In this document: positions 1 to 6,239 of the stretch, one piece after another
Numbering within the stretch: position 1 is the stretch's first letter
Layout of the letters: every line of letters begins with the position of its first letter
DNA from: Planctomycetaceae bacterium
Lineage (GTDB): Bacteria; Planctomycetota; Planctomycetia; Planctomycetales; Planctomycetaceae
Direction of reading: 5' to 3'
Assembly: GCA_020426065.1 (NCBI GenBank)
Contig: JAGQQT010000252.1
Coordinates: 1 to 6,239 of the forward strand
Length of the DNA stretch: 6,239 nt
Notes under the pieces: generated by a model
What the model saw: the letters and a program-made list of their open reading frames with translations, nothing else
What the model was told of the DNA's origin: nothing
The model's database searches: none
Translations under genes and position numbers: made by a program

Positions 1-569
1 ATCGGTTGGGTTTTCATCTCTTCGGGAAGTTGGCGTACCTTTTCCGGAAAATCCCGGAAGTGATCGACGCCAATCGGCAACGCTCCCTGAAACGTTCCCA
101 GTTCCACTTCGTAATCATTGCGGGTATCGAGCAGGATGAGGGGACGACCTTCATCCAGCCAGGCTTTCAGTTCTCTGGCGGGCAGTTTGGGAGATGTCCG
201 GCGGGCCGGATCAATTCCCGGAACTCCAAAGGCGATGATCTCCTTCTTGATTTTGATCAGCAGGCGGCTGAATGGCTGCGAATGACTGTAGCTTTCCTTC
301 GTTTCCAGTTTCGCCAGCAGGGGATCGGACCGCAGTTCGGCCAGAAAGGAATCAATCGATTCCCGCAGACCCGCCATGAACAGATTGATCCCTTCCGGAG
401 TCAGAAGAATGGTTCCCTTCAGTTGCAGGCTCTTGCAGAGATTTCGCAACTGTTCGCGCCGTTCCGGCAGACGATCGAGGGAAACAAACAGGTAAGCGGC
501 AATATTGACGAACGGCAGGTCCGTCTCTGATTCCGTGATGGAAGAATTGTGTTCGGAAGTTGTGGACAT
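1..569 (-). CDS. trhO: tRNA U34 hydroxylase TrhO (UPF0176, rhodanese-like), 3' part beyond left edge
   Basis: Translating the minus strand from the ATG at 569-567 gives 189 residues with no stop before the window edge, so the C-terminal part is missing. The order of parts matches TrhO/YceA: an N-terminal acylphosphatase-like domain (about residues 18-118) with the family signature PEGIN at 58-62, then the start of a rhodanese domain with [15 protein letters not shown] at 146-160 and [11 protein letters not shown] at 165-175. The rhodanese active-site cysteine and the Cys-rich tail of longer members would lie outside the window and cannot be checked. By family knowledge, TrhO makes 5-hydroxyuridine at tRNA position 34 using molecular oxygen; it acts in the cytoplasm. 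No clear Shine-Dalgarno precedes the ATG. The gene follows bioA on the same strand after 146 bases, so it may be read through or have its own promoter. Family call is confident; the exact activity is inferred. Confidence 0.9.
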   Translation of the reverse strand, partial: MSTTSEHNSSITESETDLPFVNIAAYLFVSLDRLPERREQLRNLCKSLQLKGTILLTPEGINLFMAGLRESIDSFLAELRSDPLLAKLETKESYSHSQPFSRLLIKIKKEIIAFGVPGIDPARRTSPKLPARELKAWLDEGRPLILLDTRNDYEVELGTFQGALPIGVDHFRDFPEKVRQLPEEMKTQP

Positions 570-715
570 GAAAACTCGTGCACTCAGCGGAAAAGAAATC
601 CCAGGGTCAAAATGAATCATCAGCGCCGGATCAGCCGGGAATGATCAGCGAAAGTATAACGAATTCGCGGGGAGAATGGCACGGTTTGAGCCGAATGCCC
701 TTCCTCCGAGACCAC
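570..715 (-). promoter_or_regulatory. bioA-trhO intergenic region with candidate -10 and direct repeat
   Basis: This is a 146-base gap between two same-strand genes. Read on the minus strand, it has a TATACT hexamer at 658-653, a plausible -10 for trhO, but no convincing -35 lies 16-18 bases upstream. Just downstream of the hexamer is an imperfect 12-base direct repeat, CGCTGATCATTC at 650-639 and CGCTGATGATTC at 625-614, with starts 25 bases apart. I see no strong terminator hairpin with a T-run after bioA. A promoter here is an inference from the gap size and one hexamer. Confidence 0.25.
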
Positions 716-2068
716 TCAATTTCCGCAGATTTCCTCAATCGCCTCACAGACAGCCGCTGTCAGCTGACGGATCAGGTTCAGCGGCATCGCAATGGCAGGC
801 ATCAGGACAATCACATTGCCCAGCGGGCGGATAATGAATCCCCGTTTGCGGCAGGCCAGTGTGACTTCATGGCCGATTCGTCTGCTGGTTGGGTAGGGGG
901 TTTTCTGCTCTCGATCCAGAACCAGTTCGATTCCGGTCATCACCCCTTTCTGGCGGATTTCTCCCACATGCGCATGTGCACGTAAAGTGCTGAAGTCCGA
1001 GTGGATCTGTTCTTCAATCTGGCGGGCATTTTCGACGGAGTTGTTCTTGTGAATCAGCTCCAGATTTGCCAGAGCGGCCGCACATCCCAGGGCATTCCCA
1101 GTATAGGTGTGCCCGTGATAGAACGTTTTTCCCTCGGCAGGGGCTCCCAGAAATGCGTTGTGAATTTCGGAAGTTGCCAGCGTCGCGGCCAGCGGCAGAT
1201 AACCTCCCGTTATTCCTTTTGCCAGGCAAAGCAGATCCGGCAGAACGTGTTCCTGCTCGCAGGCGAACAGGGTCCCGGTTTTTCCAAATCCCACTGCCAC
1301 TTCGTCGGCAATCAGGGGAATATTGTACTGAGCGGTCACATTCCGGACGTGCTGCAGGTATCCGGGTGCATGCACCAGAATTCCGGCCGCTCCTTGAACG
1401 ATCGGTTCGATCACAAATGCGGCGATCCGTTCATGATGCTCGGCAAACGTGCGGTCCACGGTGTCAAAACATGCCTGCAGCCAGCTTTCGCGGTCGTAGC
1501 CTGCAGGCACTCGATAAGCAACCGGGCAGGGGACACTGATGGTGTCAAACAGCAGGTCGGAGAATGGTTTGTGAAAACTCTCGACGCGTCCGACAGAAAT
1601 AGAGCCAAAAGTATCCCCGTGATACGCTTCGGCCATCCGCACGAACTTTGTTCTTGGTGGAGCGTGCGGAGAGGTCTGGGCATGGTACTGAATCACCATT
1701 TTCAGAGCCGCTTCGACTGCCGTCGCTCCTGCATCGGAATAAAACACGTGGTTCAATCCAGCAGGAGTGATGGAAACCAGTTCTCTGGCCAGTTCAATGG
1801 CAGTGGGGGTGGACATCCCCAGCAGAGTGGTATGCCCGACTTTCTGAAGCTGAAGGGAGATCGCCTGATCAATCTCTGGAACCTGGTAGCCATGGACATT
1901 GCACCAGAGAGCAGAAATACCGTCCAGATAGCGATTTCCCTCCGTATCAAAAACGTGAAAGCCTTCAGCGGAGGAGATGATTGGTGCCTGTTCATCCCGA
2001 TAAGCTGACATCGGAGTGAACGGATGCCAGACATGCTGATTGTCCCAGTCTCGCAGTTGGTCACTCAT
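716..2068 (-). CDS. bioA: BioA/BioK-type 8-amino-7-oxononanoate aminotransferase
   Basis: A PLP-dependent class III aminotransferase of 450 residues, the usual BioA length. It makes 7,8-diaminononanoate from 8-amino-7-oxononanoate, the antepenultimate step of biotin synthesis, in the cytoplasm. Visible landmarks are WHPFTPM (14-20), [16 protein letters not shown] (109-124), AYHGDTFG (148-155), EPIVQGAAG (221-229), [13 protein letters not shown] (253-265) with the PLP-ring aspartate D255, the Schiff-base lysine K284 in [20 protein letters not shown] (318-325), and [12 protein letters not shown] (413-424) with R414 placed to bind the substrate carboxylate. The wording is closer to Bacillus subtilis BioK (lysine donor) than to E. 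coli BioA (SAM donor). I chose the ATG at 2068, which overlaps the upstream glycosyltransferase stop by 8 bases; an in-frame start 14 codons upstream would extend into that gene and adds no family sequence. No other bio gene is in the window. Confidence 0.95.
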   Translation of the reverse strand: MSDQLRDWDNQHVWHPFTPMSAYRDEQAPIISSAEGFHVFDTEGNRYLDGISALWCNVHGYQVPEIDQAISLQLQKVGHTTLLGMSTPTAIELARELVSITPAGLNHVFYSDAGATAVEAALKMVIQYHAQTSPHAPPRTKFVRMAEAYHGDTFGSISVGRVESFHKPFSDLLFDTISVPCPVAYRVPAGYDRESWLQACFDTVDRTFAEHHERIAAFVIEPIVQGAAGILVHAPGYLQHVRNVTAQYNIPLIADEVAVGFGKTGTLFACEQEHVLPDLLCLAKGITGGYLPLAATLATSEIHNAFLGAPAEGKTFYHGHTYTGNALGCAAALANLELIHKNNSVENARQIEEQIHSDFSTLRAHAHVGEIRQKGVMTGIELVLDREQKTPYPTSRRIGHEVTLACRKRGFIIRPLGNVIVLMPAIAMPLNLIRQLTAAVCEAIEEICGN

Positions 2069-2843
2069 GAGTTTGCACCCCGGGAGTTTTTTCCATGCCG
2101 CACTGGGCAATCACCACAACAGCTTTCACCGCTTCACGCCAGTTGATTTTGGATGCCCCCACAACCCGATCCACGAACGTAAACGGGATCTCGACAAAAC
2201 GGGCTCCGACATTCGCACATCGATACAGAAGTTCTTCCTGCACCGCATACCCATCCGCTCGAAAGTCGGCAAAGTTGATTCGCTTAAGGATCTCGCAACG
2301 GTAGGCTCGAAAACTTCCGCTGCAATCCCGGATGTTCAATTTCATCCAGAAGCGTGCCCAGGTGTTAATAGCCTTGCTCATCAGATGACGTTTGACCGGC
2401 CAGCCTTCGATGCGTCCTTCCTTTACATAGCGGGAGCAGATGGCCACATCAGCCCGATCCTGCTCCAGTTGTTCGAGCAGGCGGGGAATCTGATGTGGAT
2501 CATGGCTGAAATCGGCATCAAGATTGACGAGGATGTCAAAGTCGGCTTCCAGAACCCGTTGAAAAGCAAACAGGGTGGCGGTGCCCAATCCCCGCTCATT
2601 GAGACGTCGAAATGCCAGGACATGGGAATCACGGGCAGCCCACTCTTCAGCCAGATCACTGGTGCCGTCCGGGGAATTGTCATCAACCACAACCAGTGTG
2701 GCCTGCGGCACGATTTGCCGCAGTTTGGTCATCAGCTTTTCCAGATTTTCATGCTCATTGTACGTGCAGATTGTGATCGCCACCCGCGAGGTCTGGAGCG
2801 GGGGCTCGTTCAGGCTGGAGGTGACGGAAGAGTTTGTCGTCAA
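2061..2843 (-). CDS. Polyprenol-phosphate mannose synthase-like GT2 glycosyltransferase
   Basis: A 260-residue family 2 glycosyltransferase of the Dpm1/Ppm1 type. It is expected to transfer a hexose (mannose in characterised members) from a nucleotide sugar to a polyprenyl phosphate at the inner face of the membrane. In order: [11 protein letters not shown] (24-34), [10 protein letters not shown] (52-61), the metal-binding DAD motif in LDADFSHDP (108-116), [16 protein letters not shown] (137-152), [10 protein letters not shown] (173-182, where Dpm1 has DLTGSFR), [11 protein letters not shown] (198-208), and [11 protein letters not shown] (223-233). There is no C-terminal membrane segment, as in single-domain Dpm1/Ppm1 enzymes. 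The start is a TTG at 2843-2841: a Shine-Dalgarno GAAGGA lies 8 bases upstream and an in-frame TGA at 2858-2856 blocks any longer form. The gene ends inside the bioA start (ATGAGTGA), which suggests translational coupling. The donor sugar cannot be read from sequence. Confidence 0.9.
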   Translation of the reverse strand: MTTNSSVTSSLNEPPLQTSRVAITICTYNEHENLEKLMTKLRQIVPQATLVVVDDNSPDGTSDLAEEWAARDSHVLAFRRLNERGLGTATLFAFQRVLEADFDILVNLDADFSHDPHQIPRLLEQLEQDRADVAICSRYVKEGRIEGWPVKRHLMSKAINTWARFWMKLNIRDCSGSFRAYRCEILKRINFADFRADGYAVQEELLYRCANVGARFVEIPFTFVDRVVGASKINWREAVKAVVVIAQCGMEKTPGVQTHE

Positions 2844-2851
2844 GCTGGTTT

Positions 2852-2857
2852 TCCTTC
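2852..2857 (-). promoter_or_regulatory. Shine-Dalgarno GAAGGA that fixes the TTG start of the glycosyltransferase
   Basis: GAAGGA on the minus strand sits 8 bases before the TTG at 2843-2841. An in-frame TGA overlaps its edge at 2858-2856, and no ATG occurs between that stop and the first conserved strand of the enzyme. The only other candidate start is a GTG at codon 21, right at that first strand. Confidence 0.7.
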
Positions 2858-3022
2858 ACGCGTGGGATGTTCCACTACTGTCTGACCTCACAAGGTTCTT
2901 TCACACCAATTGAAGTTTGTTCATGGGAATTCGATTTGAGGGAACAACAGGCATCTGTGACTGCCGGACTGGCGAATGATTTGGCTCCGCAGTCCAGTTG
3001 ACAAGGCTCAGGGACAGATTTT

Positions 3023-3077
3023 CAGGAAAACCGGTTGAAATCACCGGGGAGGATTGCGGTCAGGTCAAGTTTTCCTG
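3023..3077 (+). repeat. 9-bp perfect inverted repeat ahead of the membrane-protein ATG
   Basis: CAGGAAAAC (3023-3031) is followed after 37 bases by its exact complement GTTTTCCTG (3069-3077), ending 11 bases before the ATG at 3089. Inside the loop, CCGGT (3031-3035) can pair with ACCGG (3043-3047), sharing one base with the outer arm. If transcribed, this could fold as a leader hairpin next to the start codon; alternatively the arms could be two operator half-sites. If translation starts at the TTG at 3035, the right arm is coding instead. Confidence 0.4.
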
Positions 3078-3088
3078 CAGAATGCGGT

Positions 3089-3418
3089 ATGGATACAAGT
3101 GAATTGACAGCCAAGCGGGGGATCATTGGTTTCCTGTCTCTGCTCTGTTTTACCGCATTCGGCCTGATGCTCCTTTACGATTCCTCAAAAATCGCGGTGC
3201 TGGGGGCTTTTATGCGAGTGGGCATCATGCTGGGCGCGTTCTGGCTGGCGATTCCCTTGCTGGTGCGATATCCGCGGATGCTGAAATATCTACCCTGGTA
3301 TGTCCTGGGTGGGGCACTTCTGATTGTGGTATTTATCAAGCAGATCTGGATGCTCATTCCCCTGTTCATCGCTCTGGCATTGCTGAGCATGTTTGCAGGG
3401 CCTCGCACTCGCCATTGA
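3089..3418 (+). CDS. Small four-helix membrane protein, unrecognised
   Basis: A 109-residue, strongly hydrophobic protein of unknown function; I do not recognise the family. Four likely membrane segments are visible at about residues 11-30, 37-59, 68-84 and 86-103. Short charged turns separate the first three, including RYPRMLKY at 60-67; only KQ parts the third from the fourth. The tail GPRTRH is basic. The N-terminus is short and polar (MDTSELTAKR), with no lipoprotein box or cleavable signal peptide. I chose the ATG at 3089 because it sits just before the first helix, but it lacks a Shine-Dalgarno. The in-frame TTG at 3035 would add 18 residues and has AGGA seven bases upstream, so it is a real alternative. 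The GntR gene follows after 34 bases on the same strand, so the two are probably cotranscribed. GtrA was considered because of the adjacent Dpm1-like gene, but its motifs are not seen. Confidence 0.75.
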   Translation: MDTSELTAKRGIIGFLSLLCFTAFGLMLLYDSSKIAVLGAFMRVGIMLGAFWLAIPLLVRYPRMLKYLPWYVLGGALLIVVFIKQIWMLIPLFIALALLSMFAGPRTRH

Positions 3419-3452
3419 AGACTCTCCAACGTAACACGAATTATTGAGCGGT

Positions 3453-4166
3453 ATGATGGATCAATTGAATAATCCCAATGACGCCGAAAAACGCCAGAGT
3501 ACCACCTCCCGCCTCTACGAGAGCATGATTCAACTGATCGAAAGCGGGGAGTGGGAGGTCGGCAAAGCAATTCCTTCCGAAAGAAATCTGATGACTCAAT
3601 TTGGAGTCAGCAGAATTGCCGTTCGGGAAGCGCTATCGATGCTGAGAGCATTGGGGGCTCTCGAAATCTCGCATGGGAAAAGTACAACCGTACGCAAAAT
3701 CAGCTCCGGTACGCTGGCGAAACTTTTTCCACTCATGTTGTCGATGGAAGGCGAACAGTCACTCACGCACGTGTTTGAGGTGCGTCGAGGTCTGGAACTG
3801 CAGACGGCCCGCCTGGCCGCATTGAAACGAACCGCGAACGATCTCAATACCCTGACCGAACTTGCTCAGCGGTTTGATTCCTATAACACCGATACACCGG
3901 AATCCATTGAGTCCGATCATCAGTTTCATGTGCATATCGCTAAAGCAACGGGGAATCCACTGTTGTTCGTGTTGCTGAATGTGCTTGGCTCTTACGTCAA
4001 GTATGCCCAGCGTGAGAGCGGCAAGCATGATCCCGAACAGCATCATCGGGCCTCGGAAGCTCATCATGAAATCCTGCAGGCGATTACTGATCGGAATCCA
4101 GATCTGGCTCAGAAAAAAATGGAGCAGCATCTGCTGAATGCTCATCACATCAGTCAGATGTTTTAG
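3453..4166 (+). CDS. GntR/FadR-family transcriptional regulator with FCD effector domain
   Basis: A 237-residue DNA-binding regulator of normal FadR-subfamily length. The N-terminal winged helix-turn-helix spans about residues 18-83 and contains the classic [22 protein letters not shown] (40-61, the recognition-helix region) and a wing near HGKSTTV (74-80). The C-terminal all-helical FCD domain spans about 103-232. The four residues that bind a divalent metal in many FCD proteins appear intact: D155 and H159 in [16 protein letters not shown] (154-169), H204 in EAHHEI (202-207), and H226 in EQHLLNA (224-230). Family members usually sense a small carboxylate or sugar acid and repress nearby catabolic genes, but no such genes are in the window, so target and ligand are unknown. 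The start is uncertain: ATG ATG at 3453 and 3456, or a TTG at 3444, all with weak ribosome-binding sites. The 3' end overlaps the convergent SGNH gene by 17 bases. Confidence 0.92.
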   Translation: MMDQLNNPNDAEKRQSTTSRLYESMIQLIESGEWEVGKAIPSERNLMTQFGVSRIAVREALSMLRALGALEISHGKSTTVRKISSGTLAKLFPLMLSMEGEQSLTHVFEVRRGLELQTARLAALKRTANDLNTLTELAQRFDSYNTDTPESIESDHQFHVHIAKATGNPLLFVLLNVLGSYVKYAQRESGKHDPEQHHRASEAHHEILQAITDRNPDLAQKKMEQHLLNAHHISQMF

Positions 4167-5646
4167 TATCTGACGAAGTTGATTCCGGAGGGATCTTCAG
4201 TTTTTCGCCACGTCCGGCCGCCCAGGACTGCAGATTGGCCAGCCGCTGAAGTCCTTTGGTGAAATAGATCGGATCGAGTGAGCGGATCTGCTCCTGAAAT
4301 CGCCCCTGGATTTCCAGCTCTGCTGCTTCCGGATCGACCGGGACAGTGACCAGCTTCTCCTGCTGCAATAACTTCCAGGTTTCCAGGGCAATCAACTGAT
4401 GCCCCTCAATGGTGGGGTGGACATGGTCCAGAAACCAGTTTTCTCCTGCAATCCCGCCGACGGACTGTTCTGCAAACAGCTGCTCCACATCGAGCAGTGG
4501 AACCTGATGTTCGTCAGCCAGATCGAGCAGATCCTGCTGCATACGGCTCAAAATTCTTAGCGGACACAGATCCCGATCGCACGCCTCACGAAAATGGATT
4601 TTGGCCAGTTCCCAGTCTCGTTCCACATCGGCATAAGTAGCCAGCAGAAAATGCAGATCCGCCGAATCAGGATCCCGTTGCAGGGCCTGCAGCAGGGAGG
4701 CCAAACGCATCTCGGGAGAAGTCGCGGATTGATTGACCAGCTGTTCCACTTCAGCCAGCTGAGAGTCTGTCAAACCGGTGGTTGGTTCGGATTTGAAGGG
4801 GGGAGTGTTACGAAGGTCGCGCCCCGGATTGAACAGCACGAGTGGGACACTCTGATCCTCGCAGAGCTGGATCATCTTTGCGACATTCTGTTGAAAATCG
4901 GTGCAGATTGCTTCCCGCCAGGAGTCATTTCGCTGGTAGTATTCGAGCCCTTTCTGGTAATCGAGTACGGCATCAACTTCAGTGGGCAGGATGAGCGGCG
5001 CGGATTGGATGGCAGGTGCTTCATGAAACTGGTTCATCAGAAAACATAAGCCATGTGATCTGGTCAGCAGCAATGCCAGCGGTCCCTGTGCTTCTCGGAT
5101 CGGCTTGAGATGTCCGTAAGTCCTTTCTTCGAGAAACTCGTTATGTCCGGTGTACAGCAGAATCAGATCCGGCTCGTAATGCAGGATTTCTTCCAGCACA
5201 ACCAGCAGACGGTAACTGGCATAAGATACTCCACCACAGTTGATGATCTGCCAGTCAGCATCGGGTTCAGAAACCTGGAGGGCAATTTCCAGCCAGGTAC
5301 TCATGGATGTTTCAGGACCATAAGGACGTCCATGTACTGTTGAGCCTCCCAGAAAAAAGGCCCGTTTTGTGCCGAGCGGTTTTTTGATCGGAAAGCTCTG
5401 GCGGGGAAAATACACAAGCCGGTGGGGCACGGTCTGACAGTTTTCGTTTGCAGTATCAGGTTGAAAGAGCGGTTCAATAGAAACGAACGCAACCTGGGGT
5501 AATGTCCTGGTATGTGGTTGCCGCCAGCCGGAAATTCTGACCAGACCTTCCAGCATCAGAAAGGGAGTCAGCCCCAGCAGTATGGCCATGCTTCGGAATG
5601 CCCACATCTTTCGACGTGTGACAGCAGGGGGAGCAGTCTGATTCAT
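4150..5646 (-). CDS. Membrane-anchored SGNH/GDSL hydrolase with internal TPR-like segment
   Basis: A 498-residue protein with one N-terminal membrane helix (about 20-37, in [20 protein letters not shown]) after a basic stretch TRRKMWAFR, so the body is probably outside the inner membrane. SGNH blocks are recognisable: FLGGSTVHG with nucleophile S102 (Gly-Gly-Ser in place of Gly-Asp-Ser), INCGG near 135-139, LYTGHNEF with N169, and [12 protein letters not shown] with D407 and H410. Between blocks III and V there is an extra region with a TPR-like helix pair at about 310-356 ([20 protein letters not shown] and following). By family knowledge these are serine esterases or acyl hydrolases on lipids or glycans; the substrate is unknown. 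I preferred the ATG at 5646; a GTG at 5673 would add nine residues. Neither has a good Shine-Dalgarno. It lies 77 bases after trmB on the same strand and overlaps the convergent GntR gene by 17 bases. Confidence 0.85.
   Translation of the reverse strand: MNQTAPPAVTRRKMWAFRSMAILLGLTPFLMLEGLVRISGWRQPHTRTLPQVAFVSIEPLFQPDTANENCQTVPHRLVYFPRQSFPIKKPLGTKRAFFLGGSTVHGRPYGPETSMSTWLEIALQVSEPDADWQIINCGGVSYASYRLLVVLEEILHYEPDLILLYTGHNEFLEERTYGHLKPIREAQGPLALLLTRSHGLCFLMNQFHEAPAIQSAPLILPTEVDAVLDYQKGLEYYQRNDSWREAICTDFQQNVAKMIQLCEDQSVPLVLFNPGRDLRNTPPFKSEPTTGLTDSQLAEVEQLVNQSATSPEMRLASLLQALQRDPDSADLHFLLATYADVERDWELAKIHFREACDRDLCPLRILSRMQQDLLDLADEHQVPLLDVEQLFAEQSVGGIAGENWFLDHVHPTIEGHQLIALETWKLLQQEKLVTVPVDPEAAELEIQGRFQEQIRSLDPIYFTKGLQRLANLQSWAAGRGEKLKIPPESTSSDTKTSD
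4153..4174. terminator. Candidate hairpin at the convergent GntR/SGNH gene ends
   Basis: GTCAGAT (4153-4159) and ATCTGAC (4168-4174) form a perfect 7-bp stem around an 8-base loop that contains the GntR stop TAG (4164-4166). The SGNH stop codon is at 4152-4150, just outside the stem. The symmetry would serve transcripts from both sides, but neither side has a T-run after the stem, and the stem has only three G-C pairs, so intrinsic termination would be weak. Confidence 0.3.
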
Positions 5647-5723
5647 GAAATGCACCAGAAATACGGCCCGCACATTCTCTGAAAACCGGCACTCAGTAGC
5701 AGGATGGGAGTCAATGAATCTTC

Positions 5724-6239
5724 TCAGGTCTGGGGGATGGATCGTTTCCGATAACGCCCTCGATAAATGGGCCAGCCTGCCAGCCGTTTCTTTCTTTCGA
5801 AACTTGTGTGGTAATCCATGTGATGCTGGGCCTCCCGCTCCGAAGGAGGATCCAGTTCTTCAAACCCGCCATGTTCCACGATGTGGCCCGTCATCATGGT
5901 CCAGTAGTCAAACACGTCCGTCCAGCAGTGCAGCAGTCCCCCCTCTTTGAGAGCGGAGTAAACCTGCTGAGTGAACTCGGGAGTAAACAGTCTGCGTTTG
6001 TGATGTTTGGCCTTCCACCAGGGATCGGGAAAATAGACATGGATGGCCGAGACCGATCCAGGTTCCACGAATTCAGTGAATGCCTTTTTCGCATCACAAC
6101 CAATGACACGAGCGTTGGGGCGTTCCTGTTTTTTAAGACGACGGGCTCCCCTGCGACCTTCTTTGTAATCGATTTCCATCCCGAGATAATTGATCTCGGG
6201 ATGATTCTCGCTCGCAGTGAACAGAAACAGACCCCGACC
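5724..6239 (-). CDS. trmB: tRNA (guanine-N7)-methyltransferase TrmB, 5' part beyond right edge
   Basis: The reading frame is open from the right edge to a TGA at 5726-5724, giving 171 visible residues; roughly the first 40-60 are missing. TrmB uses S-adenosylmethionine to make 7-methylguanosine at position 46 of the tRNA variable loop, in the cytoplasm. The fragment begins inside motif I (GRGLFLF, the tail of the SAM-binding Gly-rich loop), followed by [18 protein letters not shown] (17-34) and GCDAKKAF (47-54). It then has the family signature [18 protein letters not shown] (67-84), with the PDPW catalytic region, then the TD in [12 protein letters not shown] (102-113), and a C-terminal TSFERKK (145-151), corresponding to the TKFE motif that contacts substrate. 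An ATG at 6179 exists but would remove motif I, so it is not the start. The gene ends 77 bases before the SGNH gene on the same strand and may be cotranscribed with it. Confidence 0.93.
   Translation of the reverse strand, partial: GRGLFLFTASENHPEINYLGMEIDYKEGRRGARRLKKQERPNARVIGCDAKKAFTEFVEPGSVSAIHVYFPDPWWKAKHHKRRLFTPEFTQQVYSALKEGGLLHCWTDVFDYWTMMTGHIVEHGGFEELDPPSEREAQHHMDYHTSFERKKRLAGWPIYRGRYRKRSIPQT

Larger units (their letters stand above)
2844..3088. promoter_or_regulatory. Divergent intergenic region between glycosyltransferase and membrane-protein genes
   Basis: About 245 bases separate the divergent starts, so promoters for both directions should lie here. On the plus strand there is a perfect TTGACA at 2998-3003, but no good -10 lies 15-19 bases after it. 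An inverted repeat TTGTTC (2917-2922) and GAACAA (2942-2947) with a 19-base spacer is present. The 8-base word AGGAAAAC or its complement occurs three times, at 2848-2855 (minus), 3024-3031 (plus) and 3069-3076 (minus). These are sequence observations; an operator role, possibly for the nearby GntR regulator, is a guess. Confidence 0.45.

Noticed and set aside
6..530. Plus-strand open frame of 174 codons at the left edge
   Set aside because: The minus strand reads continuously as TrhO, with PEGIN and rhodanese signatures, so this is its shadow.
1001..2008. Long plus-strand open frame of 335 codons opposite bioA
   Set aside because: It is antisense to a clearly conserved aminotransferase, and its translation shows no domain-like pattern.
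2040..2885. Plus-strand open frame of 281 codons opposite the glycosyltransferase
   Set aside because: The minus strand carries all Dpm1-type motifs; the plus-strand product has low-complexity composition without a recognisable fold.
2998..3026. Sigma-70 promoter built on the perfect TTGACA at 2998-3003
   Set aside because: No acceptable -10 hexamer lies 15-19 bases downstream, so it is only mentioned within the intergenic entry.
3089..3418. GtrA-like flippase partner for the adjacent Dpm1-like enzyme
   Set aside because: Size and four helices fit, but the conserved GtrA sequence features are not visible and the gene is divergent, not cotranscribed.
4174..4205. Intrinsic terminator for the GntR gene with the T-run at 4201-4205
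   Set aside because: The only stem (GAAG plus AT with ATCTTC) needs a 3-base bulge, and the T-run lies inside the SGNH coding region.
5724..6179. TrmB starting at the ATG at 6179
   Set aside because: The frame continues to the window edge with SAM-binding motif I residues, so this ATG is internal.

Overview
The window holds seven protein-coding genes, two of them cut by the window edges, with very little intergenic space. No RNA gene, insertion sequence, CRISPR array or phage-like module is visible. Moderate GC, near-absent Shine-Dalgarno sites at several starts, a TTG start, and a membrane-anchored SGNH hydrolase with an internal TPR-like segment all fit a planctomycete (Gimesia/Rubinisphaera type). 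This taxon is inferred from gene style alone, and no marker gene here settles it.

Layout from left to right. (1) A minus-strand block at 1-2843 is transcribed right to left. It runs from a polyprenol-phosphate sugar transferase (GT2, Dpm1-like), through a BioA/BioK-type adenosylmethionine/lysine-8-amino-7-oxononanoate aminotransferase (8-base overlap, ATGAGTGA), to a TrhO/UPF0176 rhodanese-type tRNA U34 hydroxylase after a 146-base gap; this last gene runs off the left edge. (2) A divergent control region at 2844-3088 carries three copies of an 8-base word (AGGAAAAC or its complement), two of them within a 9-bp perfect inverted repeat. (3) A plus-strand pair at 3089-4166 encodes a small four-helix membrane protein of unknown role and, 34 bases downstream, a GntR/FadR-type regulator with an intact FCD metal site. 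(4) A minus-strand block at 4150-6239 encodes TrmB (tRNA m7G46 methyltransferase, 5' end beyond the right edge) and then the SGNH hydrolase. The hydrolase and GntR genes converge and overlap by 17 bases; a 7-bp perfect hairpin straddles that junction.

The neighbours do not form one pathway: lipid-linked sugar transfer, biotin synthesis, two tRNA modifications, an orphan regulator and a putative cell-surface esterase. It reads as ordinary chromosomal core sequence, and I found no convincing new biological system. The points most worth a second look are the repeats in the divergent region, the hairpin at the convergent junction, the possible lysine-dependent biotin aminotransferase, and the unrecognised membrane protein paired with a GntR regulator.
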